Assembly (NCBI RefSeq): GCF_015832195.1
Contig: NC_052027.1
Coordinates: 15,372,149-15,436,148, forward strand
Length of the DNA: 64,000 nt
Source of the DNA: Motacilla alba alba
Lineage: Eukaryota; Chordata; Aves; Passeriformes; Motacillidae
Direction: 5' to 3'
A model generated the notes under the pieces. The model saw only the letters and a program-made list of their open reading frames with translations, was not told the DNA's origin and ran no database searches. Within the stretch, counting starts at the first letter, position 1; every line of letters starts with the position of its first letter. The position numbers and the translations under genes were made by a program. This document shows positions 48,620 through 63,800 of the stretch, one piece after another.

Positions 48620-50989
48620 GAATGTTGTTATGGACACAAACTTTACTCTGAATCCTCTTGGGGGAGGGAGGGGGAAAAAAAGGGTGGGCATCGCTTTCCA
48701 GCATAACAAAACATGCACTCTCTAAAGATGATACAAACCTGAAGTCCAAAGCATAACTGTGCCCTGAATCAGTTTAGCACAGGAAACTTTAACAGGAGAG
48801 TGTTTTATGTCTTTTGGAGAGCTAATAAAGTAGGGTACGGTTTTACTCTTACAGCTCTATCTCTGATCATGCTCCAGTGCTGGCTCTTACACAACTGAGA
48901 GAGTAAAAGCACTTTCTGCTTCCAGCACTATCAGCAAGTTTAACCATTTCACCCTCATCTGGATAGGAACAGCTTACTCAGACACAGATAAACTCGGTGT
49001 TCCCCACTGTACTTGCTGACAGCAGTAAAATCTTTCTCAGAGCTTTTAATATTTGTTCTTGAAACAATTTTTAAATTTTACTTAAATTGCCATCTCTGAG
49101 CATGAATTCTATTTTTCAACACTGGGAGAGGTTTGAGTGGGAGATTGCTTCCCTTTTGGTTTTTTATATGAAATCTTTACATCAGTCAAAAAAAAATAAA
49201 TATCAGCTTCTGTGACTGCACTCAACACCTACAAAGAACCAAGACTCCAGCCAGGTGGGTTCACGTGAGAAGGGCAGGCATGGCAGACCTCCAAACACCT
49301 TTCTCTAGAGAGATCCACTGTCGTAGTGGTAGAAATCTGCCCTAGCCTTTCCTCAGGCTCTCCCAGTGCTTTTACAGTACAGAGAAGCACAAGAGGTAAC
49401 AAAAATTTGTTTTTCACTATGAAAACATGACATCAAACCACAGCTCCAGCGCTGTACAAGCAGGACTGTGGGATCTGGCGGCTATGAACTACTCCCCAGG
49501 CCTCCCAGTGCCCAAACTGCCTTTAAGCTGAACTCTTTCCAGGCCTGAGATCTTCTCCTTTATTGGGGGAATTATTTGTAGGCTAAGAAGCAGTTTGGAT
49601 GTTACGCCCTTAGCTATTCCTTAGGCTGATTTTCTATTTTAAACCCATGTCTTAGTAACCAGCAGAAGCATTTCTGCAGAGCAGCAGTGCCCTTAGTAGG
49701 CCAACAAAACAGAAGAATAAAACATTTGCCTTAGAAAAAACAGAGTTTTTTTCTATTGTACAAAGTAACTGTTCTCTACCAAGATGTTTCTCTACAGTCT
49801 CACAAGCGTCACTATTCTGACTATCTATTATGACAGGAAAATAACATTCTGTGTGTTTAAAGCAAATATTTAGAATTCAAGACACTGAAATATTATTTTC
49901 CCTTCAGCTTTCAAAATTGCTTCAGTTAATTGGTACTGCATATTCCTCACTCAAAAGCAACAGAGTTGTGCTTTCATAGCAATTTAATCTATACAAACAA
50001 AATCAAACCACTCATACCTTGCTTGCCATTTGGGGCAGATGAAGCGCTTAGAGGCAGGCAGCACATCCTGGGGCTTCTAGAACATCCCCAAAGCTTGAAG
50101 AGTTCTGTTCTCTCCAATTCCATTTCCCAAACCAGCATTCAACAAGGGGCACAATCGTTTTCTTGCACAGATTATGGGCTACTTTTCCTCAAAGAAAAAG
50201 AAAGAACCTGGCCTAAATCTACAGTTACTTAACTTTTAGGGTAGAAATCCTGTTCACCTGGTTGAGGTCCTCAAGATCTGTTAAACGGGACATGAATGAC
50301 AATGGAACAAGATGGCTCATTTATCCAACAGTGGCTATTAAAAATACACGTTTTAATCTTCCACTGCAACAGGAATTGTGGAAAAGTCCTTTGCTAAAGG
50401 AATGGTTCCAACTAAAATATGGCAATGACCATAGAGGATTAAGTGAATGTACACACAGCTACCACTGTGGTCTCCAAATCTCAGGGAAGATTTGACTTCC
50501 CCTCCAGGAAAGTGCAAACAACCTCTCAGGGGACCGACACTTTAGGCAGAGTGAAGATTATACTCTGAATTCCCTCTGTGGGTGCAGTGGGTGTGGGGCT
50601 GCTTGGATGTGGTAGGTGGAAAGTATGAAAATAATAAGGAAATGTAACAGAGGAGTTACAGAGGCAGGATTGGGTCCATCCTGTTTAGCTCCAGCCCTAA
50701 AAAAGTCTTCCTCAGGAAATGGATCTGAGAGGAGCCTGCAAGGATTCTTAAACTTGTAAACAAAATTTGCAACTTAAGAACAATGGCTCTTCCTGATGAA
50801 ATGGGACTTGCCATTAAGGTAAATAAATATACTGAAATTAAAATCAACATAACAGGGTGCACAATTAGAGCTGAAGTTAAAAACTCAAGTAGCAGAACCT
50901 GCTTCCCACAAGAGCACACCATAGACACTGAAACACAAGGACTTTGAAACAGAACAAGTATAAAACAAGTGTACAAATCTGCAATAAGT
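48620..50989. other. Region between MUSTN1 promoter and STIMATE 3' end, no gene seen
   Basis: About 2.4 kb of AT-rich sequence with no recognised exon or repeat. A read-through transcript from STIMATE into MUSTN1 would treat it as intron. Confidence 0.45.
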
Positions 50990-53900
50990 CAGACTTTATT
51001 GTAAACCATTATAATGAAATTACATCAGATACCCTTAAAAGTTTTAGGTAACACCACTGATTAAACAATATGGTCCAAACAGAGGGCAGCAGAATACAGC
51101 TGTTGGTTTTGCTCACATTGGCTATACTCTGAATTTACTTACAAACAAACCCCACATTCAGTTTGAGACGGATACCCACACAAGACGAAAACACCTACAA
51201 AAGAGTCCCTTTTTTAAAGATACTGCAGTTTTACTTTGTAAAACCATAGTAGTCATTTTCAGTAATTGAACTGGAAACTTCACCTAAAAAAGTTTGCACG
51301 CCTATGCTGTAGATGTACTCTGACTTGGTGTGGCTGAATTTATTAGCTTTCACTACTGGTTTCTCCTGTAAAAAGCACAGCAAAGTTGCAAACGCGGGTT
51401 AGTCAAGCACAGTGGCAGAGATTCCTTGTGATGCTCAGCTCTGAGCAGAGCGGGAGAGCCCAGGCCCCCCTCCCCGGGCTCGGCAGGGATCGGAGCAGAC
51501 ACCTGCCCGAGGGGATCACTTTGCATTGCTCTAATTTGCAACTCAGTTTCTGAGTTTTCCCTGAAGAAAAGCTATAGTACATTTTAGTTAGTAACATTAA
51601 CAGACAGCATTCACCTACTTAAAGTAAGACAAGGGGACCTGAACATATTGAAGCCAGAACTTGGAAACCACATACTAGACAACACCAGTGTTTAAGTTTA
51701 TGCAGATGTATCACAGGTCAGATACTAGGAACAGTTAATGTATTTAGGTTGACCACTCGTGGTAAATTCCATCTCCACCAATATTTGCGTCTCTTCTCTA
51801 AGTTATAATCCCTTCCTCCCACTTTGGCATTCACTACATAGTTCATTAAATAGAAGCCTGTTTTCTAAGCACAGCCTGAATTAAACCTTTGCTACGAGTT
51901 GTCCTGAAGTACATTTGCCAGGCAGAAATCTGAGTGACAACTGGAGGATAATGCAAACATGATGTTGCAGTATCACACTGGATCAACTCCTTATGAAAAG
52001 TCCATTTCAGACTGTACTGCCAATGCATTTTAACAAGTGGTAAGACACAGTGAAGCACTAAGCACACACTCTCTGCTCACACATGCAAGCCTGTCAGACA
52101 AAAGGACTTGTCCTACTCATAATTACTGCAAGAATTCCAATTTTTACCTTACAGAGAGGAAAACTGCTAGTTTCACATTTTCCATCTCTTTCAGAATGAT
52201 AATAAAGAATGTATAGAAAAAAACAACCAGATTTTATTTGCCTCAAATTCTGAATAGAATTATTGTCTTAGTAGAAAATTTAATTTTTTCCCCTCTGAAG
52301 GTTGCTCCTCCTGTTACTACTGTGGTATTTAAAATACTTCTGTGTCCTGGGATCACAGTGCTTTACTACACCATCTTGCTATGCATATCTATATCTCACA
52401 TCCAGAGACATTCAAGCACTTAAGACATGAAAAATTAGGCATTCAGAAACTTTGCTATAACCGCCTTCAAGAAACTGCTCCGTAGCGCTTCATACTGTTT
52501 TGTACTTGGTCAATAAGCTTGAGGTTTGCTCAAAAGAAATATTTTTACATGATTAAGGCCATAATTTTATACTGACACTTCACAGACTAAACATGAGACT
52601 AGAATCATTTTGATAATTGAAGTAACCGGAGGAGGGAAGAGGAAGGTAAGATGCAAGCTCGCACAGTTATATTTGTGTGCGCTGCTCAGTTATCTCAGCT
52701 GGCAAGGGCAGCCATGGCTCCGACTGGGACATGTTCAGTAGCTTTAGTTCACTATCTGAAACAGAACAAATCCTATGCTAAAAAAATATAAATGCTGACA
52801 ATTGTGACAAGAGCCAGTCCTAGCTCTTAAATCCCTTTGGAAAAGTGAGCTGTAGGAGACTATTCTGTTGATGAATTCCTTAAAGTACTGTGCTTTTGGA
52901 GATCTGCGCCCGCCCACTGGTCAATAGTCAAGAGAAGATGTGAGTCATACAATCAATAAAAACCCCAAACCCCCCAAACCAGAGGCAACACTGCTTAGGG
53001 ACATTTCCCCATCCCCACCCCCATGTCAAAAGAACTCAGGTAAGCTCCCACTGTCATTAGTCTCTGGATTTAGTCTAAAGGAAACACTAGTACTGTAACT
53101 TATTGCAGTTCTTACGTTTCAGTGCACAGTAACAAAGGTCAGTGGCTCAACTAAAACCTCGGGTTTGGTAAATGTCCCTTTGAGTTAGCTGGACACCCTG
53201 AGGTGTCAGAGCATCGTGTCCCCTTGGCAGCCACCAGGAAAAGGGATGCTGGAGTAGTGAAGGTAAGCACGGGAGCGCACAGTTCAGTATTTACTAAGGC
53301 CCAGTTAAGTGGTCTGGATAATAAATCACATTAAGACCTAGTAAATCTATAAAAAAATGTAAAAAATCTTAAAAAGTTCTGAGCAGTTTTCCAATGAAAC
53401 TGGTTTAAGGCTTGGAATTTTTCTGGTGTCCAGATACTACAACAGATTTGCATTCAAGGTCTGTTGTCACCTCTTTGACACATCGCCTTGTCCTGCACAA
53501 GGTTTAGCTAAGCAAGGAAAGCTGTCAGAAACAATCATTTAGAAAATATGCAAAGCAAAAGGATATCACTGAAAACTTGTCTGCTAGATTTCAGATCACC
53601 ACGTGCTCTCAATTATCAGAAGAGACACTGAAAATCCCAGAAATGCTGTGGTAACAACTGCACTGTACCCCTTGAGGTTGTTCTTTTACTATTGGAGGAT
53701 AATGAGACTTTATGGAAATTAAATAGGAGAAATTTTGTTGTTGTTGCTGTTAAGCACATAAAGTAGAAGATTGCTTTTCCAACAAAAAACAAGGGACAAA
53801 ATTGTATTTGCATATTGCAGCACAACTGCTATAATCAGATCACAGTCCTGTACTGCAGGCCCTATAACAGGAAAAGTATCAGAAATGTTCCTTCTCTTTT

Positions 53901-54838
53901 GGGTCATTTGAGAGGTATGCACAGGAGACTTGCAGAAAAAGAAATTAATTAGAGTATCCACAGATACTCATTTCACAAATAACTTATCACAATGGATTTT
54001 TGTTATACACTAAAGTGCACCTTTGTCAAATATGCAAACACCACTTCCTACTGAAAAAGGTACTTTCAAATTATGTGGTCAAGAGCACACATAGGACTGC
54101 ATTTTTTAGTGATATTTGGTGACTTCAGCAATGACAGAGAGCTTTTCCCTTTGCAATCCGTTTGTCTTAAATCAGGAGACAAGGATAAATAAGATTTTCG
54201 CTACAAATCTTTTGACCTGTTCTGCACAAAAAAGGGAACTGTACCCATTTCTCCGACAAAGAGAATCTTTAAATACAACTGTATGAAAATATAACTTAAA
54301 TATAAAATAGTCAGATAGATTTGAGAAGACTTGGAAAAAAATCTTTGTTCCACCTATTAGTTCCATAGGTACCCGGTAGCAAGTAAACATTTGTACTTAA
54401 AAAAATAACGTTAAGTTACAGCTTGTAACCATAAACTATTCTGCTCTAGGAATTATGCTGCAAAAGCCAGTTTTAGTAATAAAACACACGCCTTTAACTT
54501 AGTCAACTCTGATGCCTTTTTGAGAACTCCATACACTGTCCCATCAGTAACTGAAAGTGAAAGATTCTGTATCTGTTCTCTCTGATCTTCTCTGACACCT
54601 CCCACAGAATCCTTAGTGACTCTCCATTTTCCACACGTGATGAGGAGACATTCCTGCATAACTGGTCAGTGTGTTTGTAGTGCAACTGAACTGGAAGTCT
54701 TCCAACTGCTTTGCCTTCTGTTGGTAGGCCTTGCTTCTAAGTCAGTTTGTATGAAAAGGGAGATGCAATTGCAACATTAAACCCCACTGACAGAAGTTTT
54801 TGCCATGAAACCTGCAAGTCCACAGGCCAAGGAATGTG
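50990..54838 (-). other. STIMATE: Probable STIMATE 3' untranslated region
   Basis: No coding exon is seen for 3.8 kb after the STIMATE stop. AATAAA hexamers on the coding strand occur at 52233-52238, 51339-51344 and 50995-51000. The last is followed by TTGTACACTTG-type sequence and is my choice for the distal end. Extent is inferred; earlier polyadenylation would shorten it. Confidence 0.45.
50995..51000 (-). terminator. Candidate distal STIMATE polyadenylation signal
   Basis: AATAAA (TTTATT on the plus strand) followed on the coding strand by GTCTGACTTATTGC and a T/G-rich stretch. Alternatives at 51339-51344 and 52233-52238 are equally canonical. Confidence 0.4.
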
Positions 54839-57800
54839 TCATACGGGCAGACCAAAGCGATGCTTCTTCTTCTTGATGGGCTTTAAGTTGGTCAGTCTGC
54901 GCAGGTCCTCCTCGGCGTCCGACTCCTCCATCTCATCGTCTGCTGAAATAAGGATCTAGAAACAAATTACAGCTTCTGAGCACATGGAGCAGTCACACTC
55001 CTTTCTACTTTTAAATTTTACTTTTTTATGCTTGCAAAGCACCTTATTATTTGCTCAGGAAAGAGGTTACAGAACACAATTAGGATTTACTGCCACACTA
55101 TCAAACATCATTGCAGATACTATCAGAAACCTCCAGTAAATTTTGCAGAAGGATGGATGCACATTAATCTCACTACAGCCACTGACTCTGAACCCAAAGA
55201 GTGATCCCAGAACAGTGGAGGCAGCTTGAGAGGATATTTAAGGTCTTGATTGGCACTGGTAACAAGGCAGTCACATTACCTGGCAAACCCCATATGAACA
55301 GGACTGTTTATCTCACAGAAAAGTTACATTAACTTACTAAGGCTAAACTGACTCACCTTCAAATAAACCACCCATCTTTCAGCTGAACTCAAAACTGCTC
55401 ACTGAATGTAATTTAGAATAACATTATGCTAAGGCAGCTATGTAAATAATTCTGAAAATCAGGTCAGTTGCCTGCACCAGCTCCCTCTAACTTTAAGCTA
55501 TTAACCTCTCTTTGAATTAGAATATTAGTTTTGTATTCCCTGTAAGGTTTTTTTTAGAAGCACTTGCAGCAGAGCTCACCTATGGTATTTACATATATTA
55601 TTGTGTCTTCCTCCCCATCTGTAAGGAAATTAACTGCCAGAGTGGTGCAACAATGACTTTTTCCTTAACTGGTTCTCAACTGCCAATGCCAGGAGCTACT
55701 GCGAGAGGTACACGCTCAGCAGATCAAACCTAAGTTGACAGTGCTAAATGACTTCAGTATCAGGAGGGATGAACTGGATTGATATTGCATTAATTGCTAT
55801 AATTAACTCCACATACTTCTGACTCTGACTCCTCATGTGATGCTGCTCTCCTGTATCGGACTTTACTTCCATTTCTTGAATCTTGTCCTGCTTCCTTTTC
55901 TTCAAGCTTAGCTTTTGTCTTCCCTTTCTTCATAAGGAAATTATCTACTACCCAGAACATTAGCGCCTGTTAAAAAGAAGGGGAAAGCAACAGTTCAGCT
56001 TTCTTCCGAGTAGAAGGAAGGTCCAAACACTGACCAAATGAACATGACAATAATTCTGAATTGGCCAAAAGCTAAATCTTGCATAGGCAGAGCGTCACGT
56101 CTCTTATTACACTTTTCAGGAATGCTCTACAACCCAGCTACTTTACCCCTTTGTGGAACAGAAGAAAATCAGAAAAATAGCAACTATTCACAGTGATTAT
56201 ATATTAACTCTTCATGTAGCAATGCTTTACCAGCAGTTATTACATGCAAGGACACCCTCTGTCTCTGGCTCTAATCCCTAAATCCCTGATTGCTGCAAGA
56301 GTGTACTTTGGGAAGGATGACTGCACGCTTGCCCTTTTCCTCTGCCCCACCACAGGCCAGCCGCTATTAGCTATGGTCAGACACAGGATACTTCACAGCA
56401 CGTCTGTCCTTAGACCAACTGCTTCCTGAAGCAAATTCACTGTAATTTTATAATCTCCATGTCAGTCGATCTACTGAAGTCATCAGGCCAAAGGGGTCTA
56501 TGAGGCATTTCTGCCCCTCTCCTGAACCTGGTTTTTTAGCCCCATATGGATTTCAGCTTTGTAAAATTTACATAACCAGACAATTTGCCCCGTCTTTAGC
56601 CGCCCTTAAATTAACTTAAGCACCAAGATACAGATTGTTTTAAGGACTAATGATAATTAATGAACACATGGAAGAAGGCTATCCAAGCAAACATCTCATG
56701 AAGTGAGTGGTACTAACGTTAACAAAGAAGGGAACTATCAGCATGACGATCGCCAGCTCCAGCTGGGGGTTCTCTATGGGGTTCAATAAAGCCACCTGTG
56801 AAGAGAAAAGGATGAGTTCAGCTCATGGCAGTACATGCACACAACTGGCTTAGGCAGGGCAATGTCCATGTACAAGCTAATGTGACAGAAATAACGCAGG
56901 TGAACCAAAAAAGGGCAGCTTTGAGAAAAGCAAAGTATTTAGGACAGCTCATAAATTACCACAGATAAGTTAGTGGGGCTGACAAGAAACTTATCTCTGT
57001 CACTTTTGTTTACAGAAGTCTGAGGAGCTGCCTTAGAACCATCTTAAACATTTTAGAGCTGCTCCCAAGGAACACATTGTGGATCCATCTTTAGATAATT
57101 TAAACAGAGAAGCGTTTTACAAAATACACAGCAAGGAGAACAGAGTTCCTGAACCAGTCCAGGGCACACAATAGAGCTAACTGGTTTTAATGGGCAGTAT
57201 CAGCACCACTTTGAATATCTGGTTGCACAGAGTCCATCAAAATAAAGGTTAATCCAGTCAGCATCAGTGGATTCACTAATCCACCATGCATTTCTAAAAG
57301 TCTAAGCTTAAAACCTATCAACAAGGTCAGGCAAAGAAAATTCTTCAAAATACTACAAGAATACAAAATAGCTGCAGGCAAGAATTAGAGTTAAGAAAAG
57401 AAAGAACCACTTAGTAGTTTCAAGGGTACTTTAGACAAGGAGACAGAATTAAACTTTGGATATTTCAGTTTACAAAAAACTCTCCAAATACAATATGATA
57501 TTCCTGACAATGGATAAAGGTCTCATTAGCAGTATCCCAATTAAATGAAAAGAACATACCACTACCACAGAGTTAATTGGCAATGAGTGTAGACAATCAT
57601 GCTTGAGCCAAACCAATAAACACTGCTGGAAGTCTTTACAGCTTCCACCTAAAATTCACTTGTCTGTAAAATGCTGTAAAAACACCAACCTCTTTCCATT
57701 GAGGTATAAGCAGCACTATGATGATGATGGTTTTCTCAAATGTCATAATCATTATGTAGAGAGCACACTGGCCCATCCAAGCACTGCACTGCAGGGGGTC

Positions 57801-60800
57801 ACCTGCAGGAAAGAAGAAAGGTTCAATATATGCATAGGTTCGATCTACTTCAGAGTAAACATCTTTAAAAAGCAGTATTGGAAGAGACAGCAGGGCAGCT
57901 AAATCCTCCAGAAGTGCCTTCTCCAATTCCTTCAGTGCTGCTCCTTCCCCTCCCTCTGCCGCAGCTCAGCTTTGAAAAAGTATCAGAAACTGAATCTAGC
58001 AGGACCTTGTCCCATCCAGCAGTACCTGTGATACGCTCACACCGTTTCAGATAATCTGATGAAAGCAAGACAGATAAACTTTCGTTGTGTTTCTCCTCAT
58101 ATTGTTATTTTTGATCCTCTATCATGACATATTAAGTGTATTAATGGGGAAAATCTGAGGGAAACATGGCTGGGAAAAAACACATTTCCCTTCAGTCTAA
58201 GTAGAACTTAGATTTCCACCATTACCTCTAGGCCACCTTAAACATTAATTTAAAATTTAAAACCTTAAATTCTTCACCTCTACAAAGTGAGTTACTATAA
58301 GTAACCAATTGAAGCAACAGGTGCAAGAGCTGCTATGAAAAATTAAACTGAATAAAAAGTTAAGATCATATTTTAGTTCCAACGTGAAAGGGTTTGAGAT
58401 TCTGCTGCACCTCAAGGGCACGATGAGAACCTGAGTGCATGAAGCTATTTGCCAGGACAGAAAGAAGACCACAAATATTTGAAAAGGAAAACTTACGCAC
58501 ATGATTAGACTCTTTCAAAGAAGGCAGAGAAAGAAAAAGAAGACAAAAAGGGGGAAAAAAGAGGATTGGTAAGCCTAACAAACTCTGCAGGTGAGTTCGA
58601 AGCTGCACTTCACCAGAACAAAAGCAAGCTCTGGAGAGGGGTGACAGATTTTTAGTCTTTGCAGCAGCCTCTGCAATCTCATCAAAGGCAGCTCCAAACT
58701 CTTAGCCTGGGGATGAATAATGGGCAATGGAAAATCAGATGCCTTTACGTGTTTGTAATGCACGATGGACAGTTGCTGCTTCCTTTTCTGGAACACTCCT
58801 GAAAGGCTTTCAGTATTAATACTTGGTAATAGTCTGAGACTTAGGGTTTGCTGCTGAAATGCTGCACAGAGAAACTGATAAATCAGACTGGAGTCCAAAA
58901 CAACAAATACTTCCTAAGCACATTTTACAGGATGAGTTTGTGATCAACACTCAACAGTGTGAGAGGAAAGCAATTAAAATGCTTGAGTTTTACAATTACA
59001 TACTGCAGTTACAGCTTCTCTTGTAAAAACCCAAAGAGTTAGAATTTTGAAAGGGAAAACATCAGTAAGTCAAAGTCAAGCAGCTGTGATTCTTCTGCAG
59101 ATACAAGGCCTGAATTAGGTTTGAGAATTACATTTTAGCAATTAATTTCTATACTTCACATTTCTATTAGCATTCTATTTTTTCTCACTAATTAACAAAT
59201 GATAAAAAATAATCTAGCTTTAGCTACAGCCCTACTATTGAAATGAACAGTTTATTCTCTTTTTCAATCTTTATTTAATTCCTAAAAGCAAAGACAGTGA
59301 AAACAATTTTGTATCTTTTGCAACTCTCAGGAGATTTTGTACATGCAAAAACGGTGAAACTCCATATTAAACCTGTTGTGCACTCTCAGCAATGAACGTT
59401 TTGTTCCACAATGTTTTTGTGGGGAGTGGTGCTGGTTTCTTTGGGGTTTTATTTTGGCAAATAACTGAAATTGTATAATAAATTCTACTTGAGGATTTTT
59501 GTGTGCCCTACTGCACCTACAAAAATATCTCTCAGTTATCATTACAAGTGGGGACAACAGGGATGCTGCCTACTTTGAATTTAGCAAGTCTTTTGACAGT
59601 GTCCCAGTAGTATCCTTGAAGAAAGGTGGGAAGATACAGACTGGGTGGGTGAAGATACAATTCTGATATGAATGAAAAAAAGCTTTCACCGTGAGGGTGG
59701 TTAAATCTACCGGAGTAGATTGTTTAGATAAAGGGGTTCTTAAATCCTAAACCATGGAGAAATTAAAAACTGACTGGACCATGACCTGAACAACCCACTT
59801 CAGCTTTGGAGTTAATCCTGCTTTGAGCAAGATGTTGGATTATATGGAGTTCCTTTCTAACCAATTTTTTCTATGGTTTTATAAGCCATGAAATTCAAGT
59901 TAATAACATCACCACACCCAGAAGGTGCTCCAAAGAGCACTTTCAGACATTTGTACATTCAGAGATGCTGTATACAAACCCAAAGTAGAAACTTAATGTT
60001 AATGTTGAAGCCATAAAGCTCTAATTTAATTTCTAAAGTCTCTGACAGTCATCTCTTGAATTCTGATTTTATACTTGTCATGTATAGAATAATCCAGCAA
60101 ATTACTGGAAATCTTGCTAGTGCAAGAAAAGTAAATGAAGAACAAAACTGAAAAATTTTGAATCCTCTGCAGTAATAACTGTAGCAGCATTTTTGGAAAA
60201 TGCTGGGCAATGCCAAATTAGTCTATACTTGTGTCTGCCACTGCCATCAGGTGCTTTGTAGAAGCATGTTTAGAAACAGCTCTTGAACCCAATACCTGTT
60301 ATTCCTCTACCCTGTAACTTCCTTCTGTTCTTCAGATCCTGAAAATTTTTTCTTAAGAAGATGCCAACTCACAGAACTACCCCAAAGTAAATTTAAAATA
60401 GTTTTGAAGGCAGTGGTATTTACCCCACATGGCTATAAGTAAGTTGCTCTTCAAGGGGTAAATGAAGAGCTGGAGGAAAAAGATGCATCTAATACAGTTT
60501 CTGAGCTCTGCCATGGAGAGGCAAAGCCAAGGAAAGAGGCCACAGCACAATTCAGTTGCCAGAGGAGTTTATAATCACCAGGAGGGATTTATCACCTGTT
60601 TTCTACTCGCAGCAGCTAAAGTAGCACAAGACAAGAAGGGAAGGAGAACGCAGGGAACATTCTTTTCAGTACAGGTCATGACTGTTTTTCTCCTCTTTAC
60701 ACGCTCAAATATATTAACTGATCCTGCACTTCTATTAAAATCCAACTGCTGAAGTAATGAATCTGAAAACATAAAACCATAGATATGAAGACAAATCCAA

Positions 60801-63800
60801 TAAAATGAAAAATTCTGATGTAAAAAAGCCCTTGAGGGAGCGTCATGGCCCTTTGTTCATAAATCAGACTGCAGTGCTGTTTTGCTGTACAAACAGCCAC
60901 CATTTATAAATGCTGGTATTTTGGTATCCATTCCTTCCTTGAGGCATTTATGCTTAAAAACTATCCTCCATATAAAGAAGAGGCTTTTAAAACCAGCAGG
61001 ACACTGCTATTTTTGTGACAGCTTCAAGTAATGAATCACCAGGGATCAAGTAATAGAGCTAAGAAGGGAAATGAGCTCACAGTGAGAACTAACTTGAGAC
61101 AAATGATTATTTAGGCTCTAGAAACACAAACATCACTCAGTCACAAGAAGAGACTTGTCTGGGGGTGGAAGGAGGGCTCCTGTTTGTTTTCCCACATTTA
61201 CAAACAAACTGAAATCACACTGATCTCCAAGCTGAGGAACCGACTCTACTACTCCAGATAAAATGCTCCAAGACTCTGATACTCTTCAGTGAACCATGGG
61301 GTGGAGAAGAGAAGGCTCCAGGGCGACCTTATTGCAGCATTTCAGTACCTGAGGGGGCTCCAAGAGAGCTGGAGAGGGACTGTGGAAAAGGCTGTGGAGC
61401 AAGAGGACAAGGGGGAATGGCTGCCCAACGCCAGAGGGCAGGGTCAGATGGGATAACCACTCTGATTCTATGCTACACATTCCATATTTAACTTCAAAAT
61501 CCCAAGTTAAACACACTTGCAACCCCACAGAACCGCATTTTAGTCCCCTTTTTTACCCTCCTTTATTTTAAAGCATCTTATGAAAATTAACAATGTTCTT
61601 TGGGTCAAACTGAAAAATGTTAAGTAAACTGGTAATAGGAGGGTTTTCACTTCAGGAACATCAGGGACACTTCAAAGAAGATGACAGCAAATGATCCAAT
61701 GCAACTTGTCCTTTTGGATGGGATTTTTTACAGAGGGCCTAACCTTACTGCACCTACTTAGTTTTAGCCAAAACTAGTAACTTTCCATCTGCTCTCTAAT
61801 TCTCTTTATACCAGAAGCCTCTCCCACACGATTAATGGAAATGCAGATTTGCAGTATGCTTTAAAACAGTCCTGACAATAGCTTGATTAAAAACCTAACA
61901 CACTAAGGGCAGGACAGCACATTAATAAAGATGCAGAAAAGAAAATTAGTGACTAATAAAATGATCTGATACTAGAGAGAACAACTAACAAAAGAGGGTT
62001 TATGTAATTTCATACATCGCTTATACACACACAGAGGAGAATACTCAATAAACAGGTTTAGGTGTTTCAGATCTCCTAATTCAAAGTGACAATACTGGAG
62101 CAGCCACAGACCATCTCCAAAGCACTACACAAGTTCATCTGTTGATTTAAGAGCTTAACTACTGAAGTCAGAAATGCCTCATAACTAAAACAGACCTGGG
62201 TTCATTTTGAAAGTCAGTAAGAAAGAGAGAAATTTCAGGGGAGTGAATATATTCCCCACATCTCCCCACACACAGACTCCTTCTGTTGAAAGGACATTGA
62301 AATGGGAAAGGACAACAGATTACACTCAAAAAATTCAAAATGTTATTAGGGAGAAATAAAATCTAATATCTGACAAGATTACAAATACCTATCTATAACT
62401 GTAATAGATACACTTTTTTATTTTCTCTAAGAGGAAACTCAAGTTTTATATGGGCTGAAAGCTGCTCAAATGTCTTTAAATGGCTTCAAGCCAAACCAAC
62501 AATCAGAATATGGGGCTCTGGGCAAGAGGTCTCACCTCTTTCCTTGCCCCTTTGCCTTCCCTGGGCATTGGTGCTTACCTAATCCCTTAGAGACACAAGT
62601 CTGGGACTAATCTGGAGGAACTATTTACTTTTTTTACATCTAGGGAATTTTTGATGGTTTAGCTCTCTTGGTCAATTCCCTGAAGAGTCAGATATGCACC
62701 AGTCCAAGAAAAAGAGTGGAAATACTGGATTGTGGCACGTGGGATAAAAGCAGACAAGCAGTGTTGTGGCAGTGCTGATTTAAACAGCTTAAGTGGCCAT
62801 AAACTGTACCCTAGAAGAGACACATTAAATCTCTATAAATCAAACACGCCCTAATGGCATAGGCAGTTATTTCTAAGTTGCTTGTTATCATATCTAAACC
62901 TCTGACATTAAAGCAAATAGCAATTAATGTTATTTGATTGCAAACTTCTCAAACTTTTAAAGTGCTCCAATTTCACAAGGCCTTTACTTATTCTTAGTTC
63001 TGTCAGCTACTTAGGATCATTAAAACCAAAGAAATCTACAAAACCAAAATCCTACCAGTAATAATTATAAAACTGCTGTGAAAGCCCCTAATTTATTAGG
63101 CAAACATTTTTAACTTTCTTAAACTCCCCTCCCCAAACCATTTGGGTTGTTGTTTTTCTCTCTGATGAAGAGCCACAGCTCTTTTATAAGGCAACATCTC
63201 CTCCCATTCCTGCCTCAAGGAGCTGCAAATATGATTTCTAGCATGCACACAAAACCTTCACTTTCAGCAATCTGAGAATAACAGACTGAACAAAATTAAA
63301 TGCTGATGTTAAGAATGTGTGATACTCAACTGCAGCTGCAAATCCACAACTTCTGCACATCAGTGGACTTCTGAGTAACAGAAGATAAACTCTGCAACTT
63401 CACCTGGAAGTGATTTCACAGTCTGTCCCTCACACATTTTTTAACAGTGATACAGCCCCTACATGCACAAGCCCCAGTGGTCATTCCTTGAGGAGCAGCA
63501 CAGACCATCTTGTCATTCCCCTCTCTGAAGGGATGTGGCTGCTTAAAGAAGCCTGGCAGAACTCTTGGTCTGTATCTTCAGACAATGCCATGTGGTTCAA
63601 TGAAAGCTTTAGCAGGAAATTACCTTCCAGCAATCATTTTTTAGAAGTGTTTCAGAGTAAATTTATCATGCTGGTATTTTTTCCATGAGATTAGCCAATA
63701 TCATAATTTGTTGAATCACTCCTTAAAAAAAAATAAATTCAAGCAGTCATTCCAAACTCAGTGAATGCTCAGAGACTTGTTGAGGTTTCTAAGACACAAG